NCBI RefSeq assembly: GCF_024171995.1
Contig: NZ_JAMTCT010000002.1
Coordinates: 297,428-361,427, forward strand
Length of the DNA: 64,000 nt
Direction of reading: 5' to 3'
DNA from: Promicromonospora umidemergens
GTDB taxonomy: Bacteria > Actinomycetota > Actinomycetes > Actinomycetales > Cellulomonadaceae
In this document: positions 33,805-42,728 of the stretch, in pieces
Layout of the letters: every line of letters begins with the position of its first letter
How positions within the stretch are numbered: the first letter of the stretch is position 1
Position numbers and translations under genes: made by a program
Notes under the pieces: generated by a model
What the model was told of the DNA's origin: nothing
The model's input: only the letters and a program-made list of their open reading frames with translations
Databases searched by the model: none

Positions 33805-36294
33805 ATGGCAGTTGAGTCCACGCCACTTTCCCCCGCCACGATCCTTGGCTACCCCCGCATCGGCCGACGCCGCGAGCTCAAGCGCGCCGTCGAGGCGTCC
33901 TGGGCCGGACGCACCACCACCGACGAGCTGGAGACGACGGCCCGCGACCTGCGGCTGGCCACCGCACGGCACCTCGTCGACCTGGGCCTGGACGCGGAGA
34001 CGGCCGCGGTCCCCGGCTCGTTCTCGTTCTACGACCAGGTGCTCGACGCCGTCGCCCTGCTGGGCGCGGTGCCCGAACGGTTCCGTGATCTGGTCTCGAC
34101 AGGCTCGACAGGCTCGACAGGCTCGACAGGCTCGACAGGCTCGGCCAGCGCAGGCGCGCTCTCCCTGGAGGGCTACTTCACGCTGGCCCGGGGCGAGGGC
34201 GACAAGCCGCCGCTCGAGATGACCAAGTGGTTCGACACGAACTACCACTACCTGGTCCCGGAGATCGGGCCGGACACCCCCATCGGGTTCGTGGACGACC
34301 GCGTGGTGCGCGAGTTCAGCGAGCTCGCCCACCCGGCGGACGGCGGCCAGGCCGTCGTGACCCGCCCCGTGCTCGTCGGCCCGGTGACGTTCCTGCTGCT
34401 CAGCAAGGCAGAATCTTCTGCCGCGGCTCTGCGGGGCTCGCACGCTCACTCCTCAGCCGCGGGTGACGAGGCGCCCGACGGGTTCGACCCGCTGGACCGG
34501 CTCGACGACGTCGTCGCCGCGTACGCCGACCTGCTGCGCGCCCTGGCCGCCGCTGGTGCACCCTGGGTGCAGCTCGACGAGCCCGCGCTGGTCACCGACC
34601 TGCTCGACGTCCCCTTCTCCGACGTGGCCGACGCCGTCCGCCGGGCCTACTCGCGGCTCGCGACCGACCTCTCCCCCGTGCCGGGCCGCGACAGCACGGA
34701 CGGCCCGGCGGAACGACCGGCGATCCTGGTGACCGCGCCCTACGGCGACCTGCGCAGCGACGCAGGCGACGGGCTCGCCCTCCTGGCCGGGACCGACGTC
34801 GAAGCGCTGGCGATCGACCTCGTCAAGGGCACCGTCCCTGCCGGGCCGGTGGCCGGCCTGGAGACCAAGACCCTGGTCGCGGGCGTGATCGACGGGCACA
34901 ACATCTGGCGTGCCGACCTCGATGCCCGCCTGACCACGCTGGAAGGCCTGTCCGCGCTGGGGGCCGGGGCGGTCGCCGTCGGCACCTCGACGTCGCTGCT
35001 GCACGTGCCGCACGACGTCGGCGACGAGCCCCGGCTCGACCCGGACCTGAAGTCGTGGCTCGCGTTCGCCGACCAGAAGATCGCCGAGGTCGTGACGCTG
35101 GCGACCGGCCTGGCCGAGGGGCGGACGGCGGTCGCCGCCGCGCTCGCCGGGTCCACGGCCGCTGTCCGGTCACGCGCCGACGCGCCCGGCGTCGTCGTAC
35201 CGGAGGTACGGGACCGGACGGCGGCCCTGACCCCCGCCGACGTCGAGCGCGCGCCATACGCGGAGCGTGCCGCAGCCCAGCAGGCCCGGCTCGACCTGCC
35301 GCCGCTGCCGACCACCACCATCGGCTCGTTCCCGCAGACCGCGGAGATCCGCCGCACCCGGGCTTCCTGGGTGCGCGGCGAGCTGTCGGACGCCGAGTAC
35401 ACGACCGCCATGCGCGCCGAGATCGCGAGCACCGTCGCGCTCCAGGAGGAGCTGGGCCTGGACGTGCTGGTGCACGGCGAGCCCGAGCGCAACGACATGG
35501 TGCAGTACTTCGCCGAGCAGCTCGACGGGTTCGTGACGACCGTGCACGGCTGGGTGCAGTCGTACGGCTCGCGCTGCGTGCGGCCGCCGATCCTGTGGGG
35601 CGACGTGTCCCGGCCCGCGCCGCTGACCGTTGAGTGGGCCGCGTACGCGGCGTCGCTCACCAGCAAGCCCGTCAAGGGCATGCTGACGGGGCCGGTCACG
35701 ATCCTGGCGTGGTCGTTCGTGCGCGACGACCTGCCGCTCGGCGAGACCGCCGACCAGGTCGCCCTCGCCCTCCGGGACGAGGTGACGGACCTGGAGGAGG
35801 CAGGTATCGGCGTCGTGCAGGTGGACGAGCCCGCGCTGCGTGAGCTGCTGCCCCTGCGCCGGTCCGCGCACGCGGACTACCTCGACTGGTCGGTGCGCTC
35901 GTTCCGGCTCTCCACCGCCGGGGCGGGCACCGCCACGCAGGTGCACACGCACCTGTGCTACTCGGAGTTCGGGCAGGTCATCGGCGCGATCGACGGCCTC
36001 GACGCCGACGTGACGTCCGTGGAGGCCGCGCGGTCCCGCATGGAGATCGTGCCCGAGCTCGCCGACGCCGGGTACGGACGCGGCATCGGGCCGGGTGTCT
36101 ACGACATCCACAGCCCGCGGGTGCCGTCCGTCGCGGAGGTGACCGAGCTCGTGACGCTCGCGGCCAAGTCGATCGACCCGCGGCTGGTCTGGGTGAACCC
36201 GGACTGCGGCCTGAAGACCCGCAGCTACGCGGAGACGAAGGAGTCGCTCCGCAACCTGGTGACGGCGACGCGATCGGTCCGCGCCACCCTCTGA
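33805..36294 (+). CDS. metE: cobalamin-independent methionine synthase
   Basis: 829 residues from ATG at 33805, longer than the usual 750-780. MetE transfers the methyl group of 5-methyltetrahydropteroyl-triglutamate to homocysteine. ILGYPRIGRRRELK opens the N-terminal domain; TTTIGSFPQTAEIRRTR opens the catalytic domain. Zinc ligands are in HTHLCYSEF and NPDCGLKTR. The excess length comes from two in-frame insertions: an STG tandem repeat at residues about 98-112 and a roughly 20-residue block after LLLSKA, both within the N-terminal domain and away from the zinc site. Expression is likely switched off by S-adenosylmethionine through the upstream riboswitch. Confidence 0.96.
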   Translation: MAVESTPLSPATILGYPRIGRRRELKRAVEASWAGRTTTDELETTARDLRLATARHLVDLGLDAETAAVPGSFSFYDQVLDAVALLGAVPERFRDLVSTGSTGSTGSTGSTGSASAGALSLEGYFTLARGEGDKPPLEMTKWFDTNYHYLVPEIGPDTPIGFVDDRVVREFSELAHPADGGQAVVTRPVLVGPVTFLLLSKAESSAAALRGSHAHSSAAGDEAPDGFDPLDRLDDVVAAYADLLRALAAAGAPWVQLDEPALVTDLLDVPFSDVADAVRRAYSRLATDLSPVPGRDSTDGPAERPAILVTAPYGDLRSDAGDGLALLAGTDVEALAIDLVKGTVPAGPVAGLETKTLVAGVIDGHNIWRADLDARLTTLEGLSALGAGAVAVGTSTSLLHVPHDVGDEPRLDPDLKSWLAFADQKIAEVVTLATGLAEGRTAVAAALAGSTAAVRSRADAPGVVVPEVRDRTAALTPADVERAPYAERAAAQQARLDLPPLPTTTIGSFPQTAEIRRTRASWVRGELSDAEYTTAMRAEIASTVALQEELGLDVLVHGEPERNDMVQYFAEQLDGFVTTVHGWVQSYGSRCVRPPILWGDVSRPAPLTVEWAAYAASLTSKPVKGMLTGPVTILAWSFVRDDLPLGETADQVALALRDEVTDLEEAGIGVVQVDEPALRELLPLRRSAHADYLDWSVRSFRLSTAGAGTATQVHTHLCYSEFGQVIGAIDGLDADVTSVEAARSRMEIVPELADAGYGRGIGPGVYDIHSPRVPSVAEVTELVTLAAKSIDPRLVWVNPDCGLKTRSYAETKESLRNLVTATRSVRATL
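34096..34140 (+). repeat. five tandem TCGACAGGC units inside metE
   Basis: Exact 9-bp units at 34096, 34105, 34114, 34123 and 34132, encoding (Ser-Thr-Gly)5. The length in multiples of nine keeps the frame. Copy number may vary by slippage. The unit resembles TCGACAGGCTCGAC-type repeats common between genes of related actinobacteria. Confidence 0.95.
34421..34462 (+). repeat. hairpin repeat inserted in frame in metE
   Basis: CCGCGGCT at 34421-34428 and AGCCGCGG at 34455-34462 form the arms; the loop contains GGGCTCGCACGCTCACTCC. It sits between the conserved LLLSKA and the FDPLDRLDDVVAAY segments, where MetE proteins normally have only a few residues. The structure resembles the REP-like elements with GCTCGC...GCTC loops seen between genes in Micrococcales. 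Confidence 0.7.
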
Positions 36295-36315
36295 CGACCG
36301 GCTGGTGGCCCTGCA

Positions 36316-36377
36316 CTTCGAGGCCTAAGTTTCTTCGCTTTGCGACGTCCCAAAGCGAAGAAACTTAGGTCTCGAAG
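36316..36377. terminator. 27-bp-arm bidirectional hairpin between metE and protease genes
   Basis: Arms 36316-36342 and 36351-36377 are complementary with a single mismatch; the loop is eight bases. The stem centre (TAAGTTTCTTCGCTTTG) is strikingly AT-richer than the surroundings. It lies between two convergent genes and can serve both. Confidence 0.85.
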
Positions 36378-36404
36378 ATGAGTCGCGTTCAGCCAGCCAA
36401 AGGG

Positions 36405-37979
36405 TCAGCCCACGCGCCACTTCTGGGCCGACGTGCCGTTGCAGGTCCAGATCTGCAGCTGCGTACCGTTCGCGCTGTTGCTGTTCGGCACGTCCACGCA
36501 CTTGTTGGCGAGGATCGAGACGAGGTCTCCCGCCCCGCTCAGCGTGAACTGCTGGGCCGCGTTGCCGCTGCAGTTCGCGAGCTGCACGGCCGTACCGTCG
36601 GCCGTGTTGGCCCAGGCGATGTCCATGCACTTGCCCCCGGCCCGCAGCGTGCCGTCCGCGTGGAAGGTCCACCGCTGCGCGGCGCTGCCGTTGCACGTCC
36701 AGAGCTGCAGACGCTTGCCGTCCGAGAAGTCGGCGTTCGGCACGTCGATGCACTTGCCCGCGAGCCCGACCAGCGCCTGCCCACCGCCGCCACCGCCGCT
36801 GGTGGTCAGCTGCAGCCCGTAGGTGCTCAGGATCGGGTTGAGCGGCTGGTAGATGAACCGGCCGTTCGAGGAGCAGTCGCCGATCCGGCCCGACGTCACG
36901 CCCTGCGCCTGGTTGCCCGAGATGACCGAGCCGCCGGAGTCGCCGCCCTCCGCGCACGCGGAGCCCGTCGCCATGCCGGGGATGTCGCCGTTGCCGTAGT
37001 TGATGGTGACGTTCTTCTCCTGGATGTTGCCGCAGCGCCAGCCCGTCGTGCGGCCCGAGCGGCACACCGTCGCGCCGATGCCCTGCTCTGCGGAGCCGGC
37101 GACCGTCGCGGTGCCGCCCGCGTAGTTGTTCACCGTCGGAGTGGGCGTCCAGTTGCTGTTCGTCGCCACCCACGCCCAGTCGTGACCAGGGAAGACCGAC
37201 GCCCGGTAGGTGCCGAGCGCCGCGCCGTCCGACGCGGTGACCGGGTTGCCCGCAGCGCCGCAGTGCCCGGCGGTGACGAACCCGCCCTGCACGGCGAAGC
37301 CGATCGAGCACAGCGTGACGAACCCGTCGCCGGTCGGCCGGCGGAACTCGTCGCCGCCGCGGATGTCGCGCGCGATCTCGGGCGCGACCTTCGACCGCTC
37401 GACCCGCACGACGTCGGCCGGCAGGTCCGCCTCGGCGATCATGGCCTTCGCCGCGCCGACGTCGGCCGCCTCGACGACCACCTCGTTGGTGGTCGGGTCC
37501 GCGTACCAGGAGTGCACCGAGTCGGGAGCGCCCACCTCGTCGAGGGCCTCCTTCCAGACGGTGAGGTCCTCGAGGCCGTGCTCGACGACGACGGCGTCGG
37601 CGCCAGCGCGTTCGGCCACCTTGGCCGCCGCGGTGCTGGTGACGGCGACGCGCGGGGCGTCGGCGCCCTGGGGCAGCCAGGTGCCCGCGTACGCCTCGCC
37701 GAGCGCCGCGGTGAGGTGCGCCTCGATCAGCGCCGCGTCGGCGTCGAGGGCGAGCCGGTCCGGGATCTCCGCCCGGGTGAGGCCGAGGTCGCGCTCCATC
37801 GCGCGGATCTGGGCGTCGGGCAGCTCGTCGGGCTGCTGGGCGGCGGGCCGGGCGGCGGCCGGCGCCTGCGGGGGCGGCGCTGCCCCCGCGACACCGGCAC
37901 CGGTGAACGCCGTGCCGACCACGAACGCGGCGGCTGACAGCGCTATCAAGGGACGGGACGTTCTCAGGGATCGTGACAT
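36405..37979 (-). CDS. secreted S1 serine protease (streptogrisin-like) with ricin-B lectin domain
   Basis: 524 residues from ATG at 37979. Order: signal peptide (1-33), alpha-lytic-type prodomain with PDRLALDADAALIEAHL and DSVHSWYADPTTNEVVV (about 50-205), the S1E protease domain with catalytic His in FVTAGHCG, Asp in FPGHDWAWV and Ser in GGDSGGSVI (about 210-395), a Gly linker, and a beta-trefoil lectin with three Q-x-W-like repeats: LQLWTCNG...QRW, VQLANCSG...QQF and LQIWTCNG...QKW. Three cysteine pairs in the catalytic domain. The prodomain acts as folding chaperone and is removed. The lectin may bind glycans, in keeping with the mannosidase gene next door on the same strand. Confidence 0.95.
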   Translation of the reverse strand: MSRSLRTSRPLIALSAAAFVVGTAFTGAGVAGAAPPPQAPAAARPAAQQPDELPDAQIRAMERDLGLTRAEIPDRLALDADAALIEAHLTAALGEAYAGTWLPQGADAPRVAVTSTAAAKVAERAGADAVVVEHGLEDLTVWKEALDEVGAPDSVHSWYADPTTNEVVVEAADVGAAKAMIAEADLPADVVRVERSKVAPEIARDIRGGDEFRRPTGDGFVTLCSIGFAVQGGFVTAGHCGAAGNPVTASDGAALGTYRASVFPGHDWAWVATNSNWTPTPTVNNYAGGTATVAGSAEQGIGATVCRSGRTTGWRCGNIQEKNVTINYGNGDIPGMATGSACAEGGDSGGSVISGNQAQGVTSGRIGDCSSNGRFIYQPLNPILSTYGLQLTTSGGGGGGQALVGLAGKCIDVPNADFSDGKRLQLWTCNGSAAQRWTFHADGTLRAGGKCMDIAWANTADGTAVQLANCSGNAAQQFTLSGAGDLVSILANKCVDVPNSNSANGTQLQIWTCNGTSAQKWRVG

Positions 37980-38145
37980 GGTGTGCTCCTCGTCAGGCCT
38001 GGGGAACCTCGTGTGTGCCTGGGAGCGTATTGACGCCACGCCGCCGCCAGAACGGCTGGGAGCGCGCTGTGTGGAAACTACGTAAACCAGCGCGTACTAC
38101 CCCCTACCCCCGCACCGGCCGTCCACGCATTTCACCCGCTCTCAC

Positions 38146-38225
38146 GAAGGTCCGCCCCGAGCAAGGACCTGGGCCTGGTTCCGGGGGTGGAACCAGGCCC
38201 AGGTCCTTGCTCGAGGCGGACCTTC
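38146..38225. terminator. 37-bp-arm hairpin between GH92 and protease genes
   Basis: Arms 38146-38182 and 38189-38225 are complementary with one mismatch around a six-base loop. It lies 31 bp after the stop of the GH92 gene, so it should end the long minus-strand transcript and insulate the protease gene. Confidence 0.85.
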
Positions 38226-38256
38226 ACGGCGGCTCGGCCGCTCAGCCCCGGGCGGG

Positions 38257-41200
38257 TCAGCCGCAGGCGCCCGCCTCGTACGGGACCGTGAGCGTCTCGG
38301 TCGCCCGCTCGCCGTCGATGGTCACCTCGACGACGGCGGTCACCGCACCGGTGCCGACGTCGGCCGAGCCCGCCTCGAACGTCACGTCGCCGGAACCGCG
38401 CAGCGTCTCGGTCCCGAAGTCGGACGTCACCGTGACCGACGTGCTCGCGCCCTTGGCGGTCGGGCCGTCGGCCTGCACCCGCAGCGCGGCGTCGCCGTCG
38501 GTGCAGACCGGGACGGCCCACACCGTGATGCCCGAGGCCGCGTCCTGCGCCTCGGCCGCCGCCCGGGTCGCCGCCCGGGTCTCGGCGTCGGCGCCCTGAC
38601 CGGCAGCCCCGTCAGCGGGACCGAGCGGCAGCTCGTCGGCGCCCGCACCCTGGTCGGCGAGCAGCTCGAGCTCCGCCAGCGACAGGTCGCCCTCGCCCGC
38701 CGCCTCCTCGACGACGATCCGTAGCCGTTCGAACGGTCGCGGGTCGTCGACCTGGAACGGCCGCGTCTGCAGCGCCCACCGGAACTCCTGGCCGGCTCGT
38801 TCGTCGAGCACGGTCCAGCTCTCGCCGTCGTCGGACCCCTCCAGCCGCCAGGCCGACGGCGCGGCCGTGCCCGCGGCGCCCGAGGTGAGCGTGTACGTGC
38901 CGACCGTCGCCCCAGAATCAGAATCAGAACCGGAGCCGGAACCAGGGCTGGAGCCCGACCCCGAACCGTCCCACGTGATGGTCGGCGTCCGGTCGCCGAA
39001 CGTGGTGCGCGACGCCGACGTGTTGTCGGTCAGCGCAGCCGGCTCGGTGCCGTCATCCACCGTGACCGTCCCCGTCCCGGTGGTGTCCCGGGCCGGGCTC
39101 GGCGGCTCGTCACCCTCGGTGAGCGACGGCGGCGCGTCGTCCTCCCCCGTGCCCCAGCTCGACGGCTCCGCGCCCATCACGAAGTCCAGCCGGGCGCCGC
39201 CCGACAGGTCAGCCTGGGACAGCGACGTCGACGTCCGCTTCTTGCCGTCGACCCGCAAGGACTGCACGTAGACGTTCTCCACGGAGTTGTTCCGCGCGTT
39301 GATCACGAGGTCGCCGTCGGGCAGGTGCACCGTCGCCTGGTCGAACAGCGGCGAGCCGATCGCGTACTGGTCGGAGCCGACCTGCATCGGGTAGAAGCCG
39401 AGCGCGGCGAAGATCCACCACGACGACATCTCGCCGTTGTCCTCGTCGCCCGGGTAGCCCTGGCCGATCTCGCTGCCCACGAACAGGCGCCGCGTGACCT
39501 CCCGGACGATCTCCTGGGTCTTGTGCGGCGCGCCGGCGGCGCCGTACAGCCACGGGATGTGGTGGGAGACCTGGTTGCTCATGCCCCACTGGCCCAGCCG
39601 GATGTCCCGCGCCTCGCGCATCTCGTGGATGACGCCGCCGTAGCCGCCGGTGTGCGTGGCGTCCTCCGGCGTGGCGAAGAAGGTGTCGAGCTTGGCCTCC
39701 AGCCCGTCCTGGCCGCCGTACAGGTTGGCGAGGCCGTTCGGGTCCTGCGGCGCGTGGAACGAGAAGTTCCAGCCGCTGGTCTCGGTGTAGCCGCCGCCCC
39801 AGGTGCGCGGGTCGTACTCGTCCGGCGAGCTGAGGAACTCGCCGTCGGCGTGCCGCGGCTGGAAGAAGTCGATCGCCGGGTCGAACAGCGCGCCGTAGTG
39901 CGTCGTCCGCTCCAGGAAGTAGGCCGACTCCTCACGCAGCGCCTCGCGGCGCTCGTCGGGCGTGCCCGGGTCCTCGGCCAGGGCGGCGGCCATGTTGCCG
40001 ATGCCGAAGTCGTTGATCAGGCCTTCCAGGCCCCACGACACAGACTCGTGCGTGCTCTCCGGCGTGAAGCCGAGGAACGGCGAGGACTCGAGGCCCTTGC
40101 GGCCCACCGCGTCGTTCGGCGGGGAGACCGTGCCGTTCTTCAGCGCGGCGTCGTACGCGTCGAGCGCCTTGTCGACCGGCAGCGAGCCCTTGAGGTAGGC
40201 GTCCGCGAACGCGACGTCGGACGACGTGCCCGTCATCAGGTCGGCGTAGCCCGGCGAGGACCAGCGGGCCACCCAGCCGCCGTCGCGGTACTGCTGCACG
40301 AACCCGTCGACCAGCTCGGCGGCGACGTCCGGGTACAGCAGGGAGTACGCCGGCCAGGCCGTGCGGTAGGTGTCCCAGAACCCGTTGTTCACGTAGATCT
40401 TGCCGTCGACGACCTGCGCGTTGGTGCGCGTGTCCGTCGCGTCGCCGGTGGGCGCGGTGACGGGGCTCGCGTACCGGTACTCCGGCTTCCGCGCGGTGCC
40501 GGTGTTCTCGAACTGCGAGTTCGGGTACAGGTTGAGCCGGTACAGGTTCGAGTAGAGGGTCACCAGCTCGGCCTCGCTGCCGCCCTTCGTCTCGATCACG
40601 CCGAGCCGCTCGTTCCACTGCCGCTCGGCGGCGCGCTGCACCGACCTGAACGAGCGGTCGGTGACCTCGAGGTCGAGGTTCGCCCGTGCCTGGTCCAGCC
40701 CGATGAACGACGTCGCCACACGCAGCTCGACCGTGCGGTCCCTCCGGGTGTCGAAGGTGGCGTAGCGCGCACCGTCCCGGTCGCCCGCCGCGGCGCCGAC
40801 GGACGACGGCGCCCGGTCGAACGTGCCCGCCACGTACATGCGGGTCCGGCCGACGGACAGGGAGCTGCCGTTCTCGACCCAGCCGCTCAGCTCGCCGGTG
40901 TCCTCGTCGAAGGTGAGCTCCGAGGACCCGAGCACCCGGTCCACGAGCACGTGTCCTGCGTCGCCGGGGGTGTCCCGCGGGAAGCTGAAGCGCAGCACCG
41001 CCGCGTGGTCCGTCGGTGCCACCTCGGCCTCGATGCCGCCCGCGAAGGTCACGCCGTAGTAGTCGGGCCGGGCCGTCTCGTCAGCGTGGCTGAACGGGAG
41101 GCCGCGCGCGTCGAGCCCGGCGTCGGGCACCCCGGCCCCGGTGGCCGGCTGGAAGGCGAGCTGGTTGCGGTCACCCATCCAGGGGCTCGGCTCGTGCGAG

Positions 41201-42663
41201 ATGCCGATGCCCTGCAGCACCGTGCGGTTCTGGTCGTCGTTCGCCGCCTGGTACTCGTAGAGCCACCGGTCGGTGGAGGCGTTGGTCATCGGCGTCCAGA
41301 AGTTGAAGCCGTTCGGCACCGCCGTGGCCGGGACGTTGTTGCCGCGCGAGAACGAGCCGCTCGACAGCGTGCCGCGCCGCGTGTCGACGTAGCCGGTCAG
41401 GCTCGACCCGTCGATCCGCTCCGGGCGGGCCTCCAGCGCGACGTCGTCGAGCCAGCCCGCGAACCGGGTGCCCACGCCGTCCTCGTCAGAACCGCCGGCG
41501 TCGTTGTCGTAGCCGACGAGCACCTGGTCGATCTTCTTGCCCCGGGCCACCGCGCCGACGTCGACCCGCACGGAGTTCCACTGGTCGGCGTACAGGATCT
41601 TGCCGGCGCCCTGGCCGGCCGCCGTGGCGGCGGTCCCGTGGGCGTCGCGCGCGTCGAGGTCCGACAGGTAGGTGCCGTCGGTGAACCTCAGGTCCACCGC
41701 GGCGTAGGTGGAGGGGTACTTCAGGTCGCCGAGCAGCTCGGGGAAGATCTTCCAGCTCAGCCGGGTGCCCGGTCGCACGCGGACGTCCACGTCGTCGTAC
41801 AGGACGTTCGTCGCGTGCGCGGCGCCGTCGCCGAGGTGACCGCCCTCGTAGCGCAGCGACCGCGTGCCGGTGAACCCGACCTCCTTCTTGTTGGTGAAGC
41901 TCACCGTCTGGGGCCCCGAGCCCACCGCGGTGACCATCGGCTGCTCGGCGGGCTGCTCGGCCAGGTCCTCCGACAGGTCCCAGTCGGCGAGCTGGGTGCC
42001 GTCCGAGCCGTTGTTGCGCGTGATGTCGAGCCGGAAGTGCGAGTACGCCTCCGTGGCGCCGTCCAGCTCGTACACCTGGCGCTGGAACCGCTCGCTGAAC
42101 TTCTCGCCGCTGCGCTCGTCGAGCGTCTCCCAGGTCTCGCCGTCCGTCGAGCCCTGGAGCGTCCAGGCCTGCGGGTCCCGGTCCGCGAAGTCGTTCGCCG
42201 AGGTCAGCGAGTACGCGGTGACGGCGGTCGGCTCGGTCAGCTCGTAGGTGATCGCGCCCGTCCGGGCGAACGTGAGCCACTTGGTGGCCGACGACCAGTC
42301 CGTGAGGTTCGCGGCGGCCTCGTTCGGCGGGTTCTCCCCGCTCGCGGTGACGGCGCCGACCTGCTCCAGCACGCTCCCGGGCAGTCCCGGCACGAACTCA
42401 CCGACGTTGTCCTGCCACGGCGCGCCGTCACGCTCGGCGGGCGTCGACTCGATCGGGGCCGGGTCGTCGTCCTCGAACGAGGTGGCGAAGTCACCCCGGT
42501 GGGCCTGGCCCGGGACCGTGCCTTCCGAGGCCGTGCCGCCGGGCACGGTACCGTCCGGGGCCGCGAGCGCGACGCCGGTCGGGAGCACGAGCAGCAGGGC
42601 GAGCGCGCCCGACAGGGCGGCGGCCGTCCGCCGGGGTCTGGCCCGGCCGGTGAGTACGGACAT
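38257..42663 (-). CDS. secreted GH92 alpha-mannosidase with carbohydrate-binding modules
   Basis: 1468 residues from ATG at 42663 with GAGGGAG upstream. Signal peptide 1-34; an F5/8-type (CBM32-like) module about 100-230 (SSATKWLTFARTGAITYEL...LADWDL); a jelly-roll region; then the GH92 beta-sandwich and (alpha/alpha) catalytic domains about 500-1180 with TGTSSDVAFADAYLKG, GYTETSGWNFSFHAPQD and GYPGDEDNGEMSSWWIFAALGFYP, the family signatures. A second discoidin-like module about 1250-1335 and an Ig-like tail follow. GH92 enzymes are calcium-dependent exo-alpha-mannosidases acting on N-glycans or mannan. No sortase motif. Last gene of the ROK-ABC-LacI cluster, preceded by its own operator. Confidence 0.94.
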   Translation of the reverse strand: MSVLTGRARPRRTAAALSGALALLLVLPTGVALAAPDGTVPGGTASEGTVPGQAHRGDFATSFEDDDPAPIESTPAERDGAPWQDNVGEFVPGLPGSVLEQVGAVTASGENPPNEAAANLTDWSSATKWLTFARTGAITYELTEPTAVTAYSLTSANDFADRDPQAWTLQGSTDGETWETLDERSGEKFSERFQRQVYELDGATEAYSHFRLDITRNNGSDGTQLADWDLSEDLAEQPAEQPMVTAVGSGPQTVSFTNKKEVGFTGTRSLRYEGGHLGDGAAHATNVLYDDVDVRVRPGTRLSWKIFPELLGDLKYPSTYAAVDLRFTDGTYLSDLDARDAHGTAATAAGQGAGKILYADQWNSVRVDVGAVARGKKIDQVLVGYDNDAGGSDEDGVGTRFAGWLDDVALEARPERIDGSSLTGYVDTRRGTLSSGSFSRGNNVPATAVPNGFNFWTPMTNASTDRWLYEYQAANDDQNRTVLQGIGISHEPSPWMGDRNQLAFQPATGAGVPDAGLDARGLPFSHADETARPDYYGVTFAGGIEAEVAPTDHAAVLRFSFPRDTPGDAGHVLVDRVLGSSELTFDEDTGELSGWVENGSSLSVGRTRMYVAGTFDRAPSSVGAAAGDRDGARYATFDTRRDRTVELRVATSFIGLDQARANLDLEVTDRSFRSVQRAAERQWNERLGVIETKGGSEAELVTLYSNLYRLNLYPNSQFENTGTARKPEYRYASPVTAPTGDATDTRTNAQVVDGKIYVNNGFWDTYRTAWPAYSLLYPDVAAELVDGFVQQYRDGGWVARWSSPGYADLMTGTSSDVAFADAYLKGSLPVDKALDAYDAALKNGTVSPPNDAVGRKGLESSPFLGFTPESTHESVSWGLEGLINDFGIGNMAAALAEDPGTPDERREALREESAYFLERTTHYGALFDPAIDFFQPRHADGEFLSSPDEYDPRTWGGGYTETSGWNFSFHAPQDPNGLANLYGGQDGLEAKLDTFFATPEDATHTGGYGGVIHEMREARDIRLGQWGMSNQVSHHIPWLYGAAGAPHKTQEIVREVTRRLFVGSEIGQGYPGDEDNGEMSSWWIFAALGFYPMQVGSDQYAIGSPLFDQATVHLPDGDLVINARNNSVENVYVQSLRVDGKKRTSTSLSQADLSGGARLDFVMGAEPSSWGTGEDDAPPSLTEGDEPPSPARDTTGTGTVTVDDGTEPAALTDNTSASRTTFGDRTPTITWDGSGSGSSPGSGSGSDSDSGATVGTYTLTSGAAGTAAPSAWRLEGSDDGESWTVLDERAGQEFRWALQTRPFQVDDPRPFERLRIVVEEAAGEGDLSLAELELLADQGAGADELPLGPADGAAGQGADAETRAATRAAAEAQDAASGITVWAVPVCTDGDAALRVQADGPTAKGASTSVTVTSDFGTETLRGSGDVTFEAGSADVGTGAVTAVVEVTIDGERATETLTVPYEAGACG

Positions 42664-42682
42664 GGTGGACTCCCTCGTCGGC

Positions 42683-42696
42683 CGACAGCGCTGTCG
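42683..42696 (-). promoter_or_regulatory. LacI-type operator before the GH92 gene
   Basis: CGACAGCGCTGTCG is a perfect 14-bp palindrome with the central CG typical of LacI-family operators. It is 20 bp upstream of the GH92 start codon, and the LacI regulator gene is the one just upstream. Confidence 0.7.
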
Positions 42697-42728
42697 AGAG
42701 CCGAACGTAGGTGCAGGCCAGCCCGGTG

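Noticed and set aside
34096..34140. Tandem repeat considered as a CRISPR array
   Set aside because: Nine-bp units without spacers inside a coding sequence; a microsatellite-like repeat.
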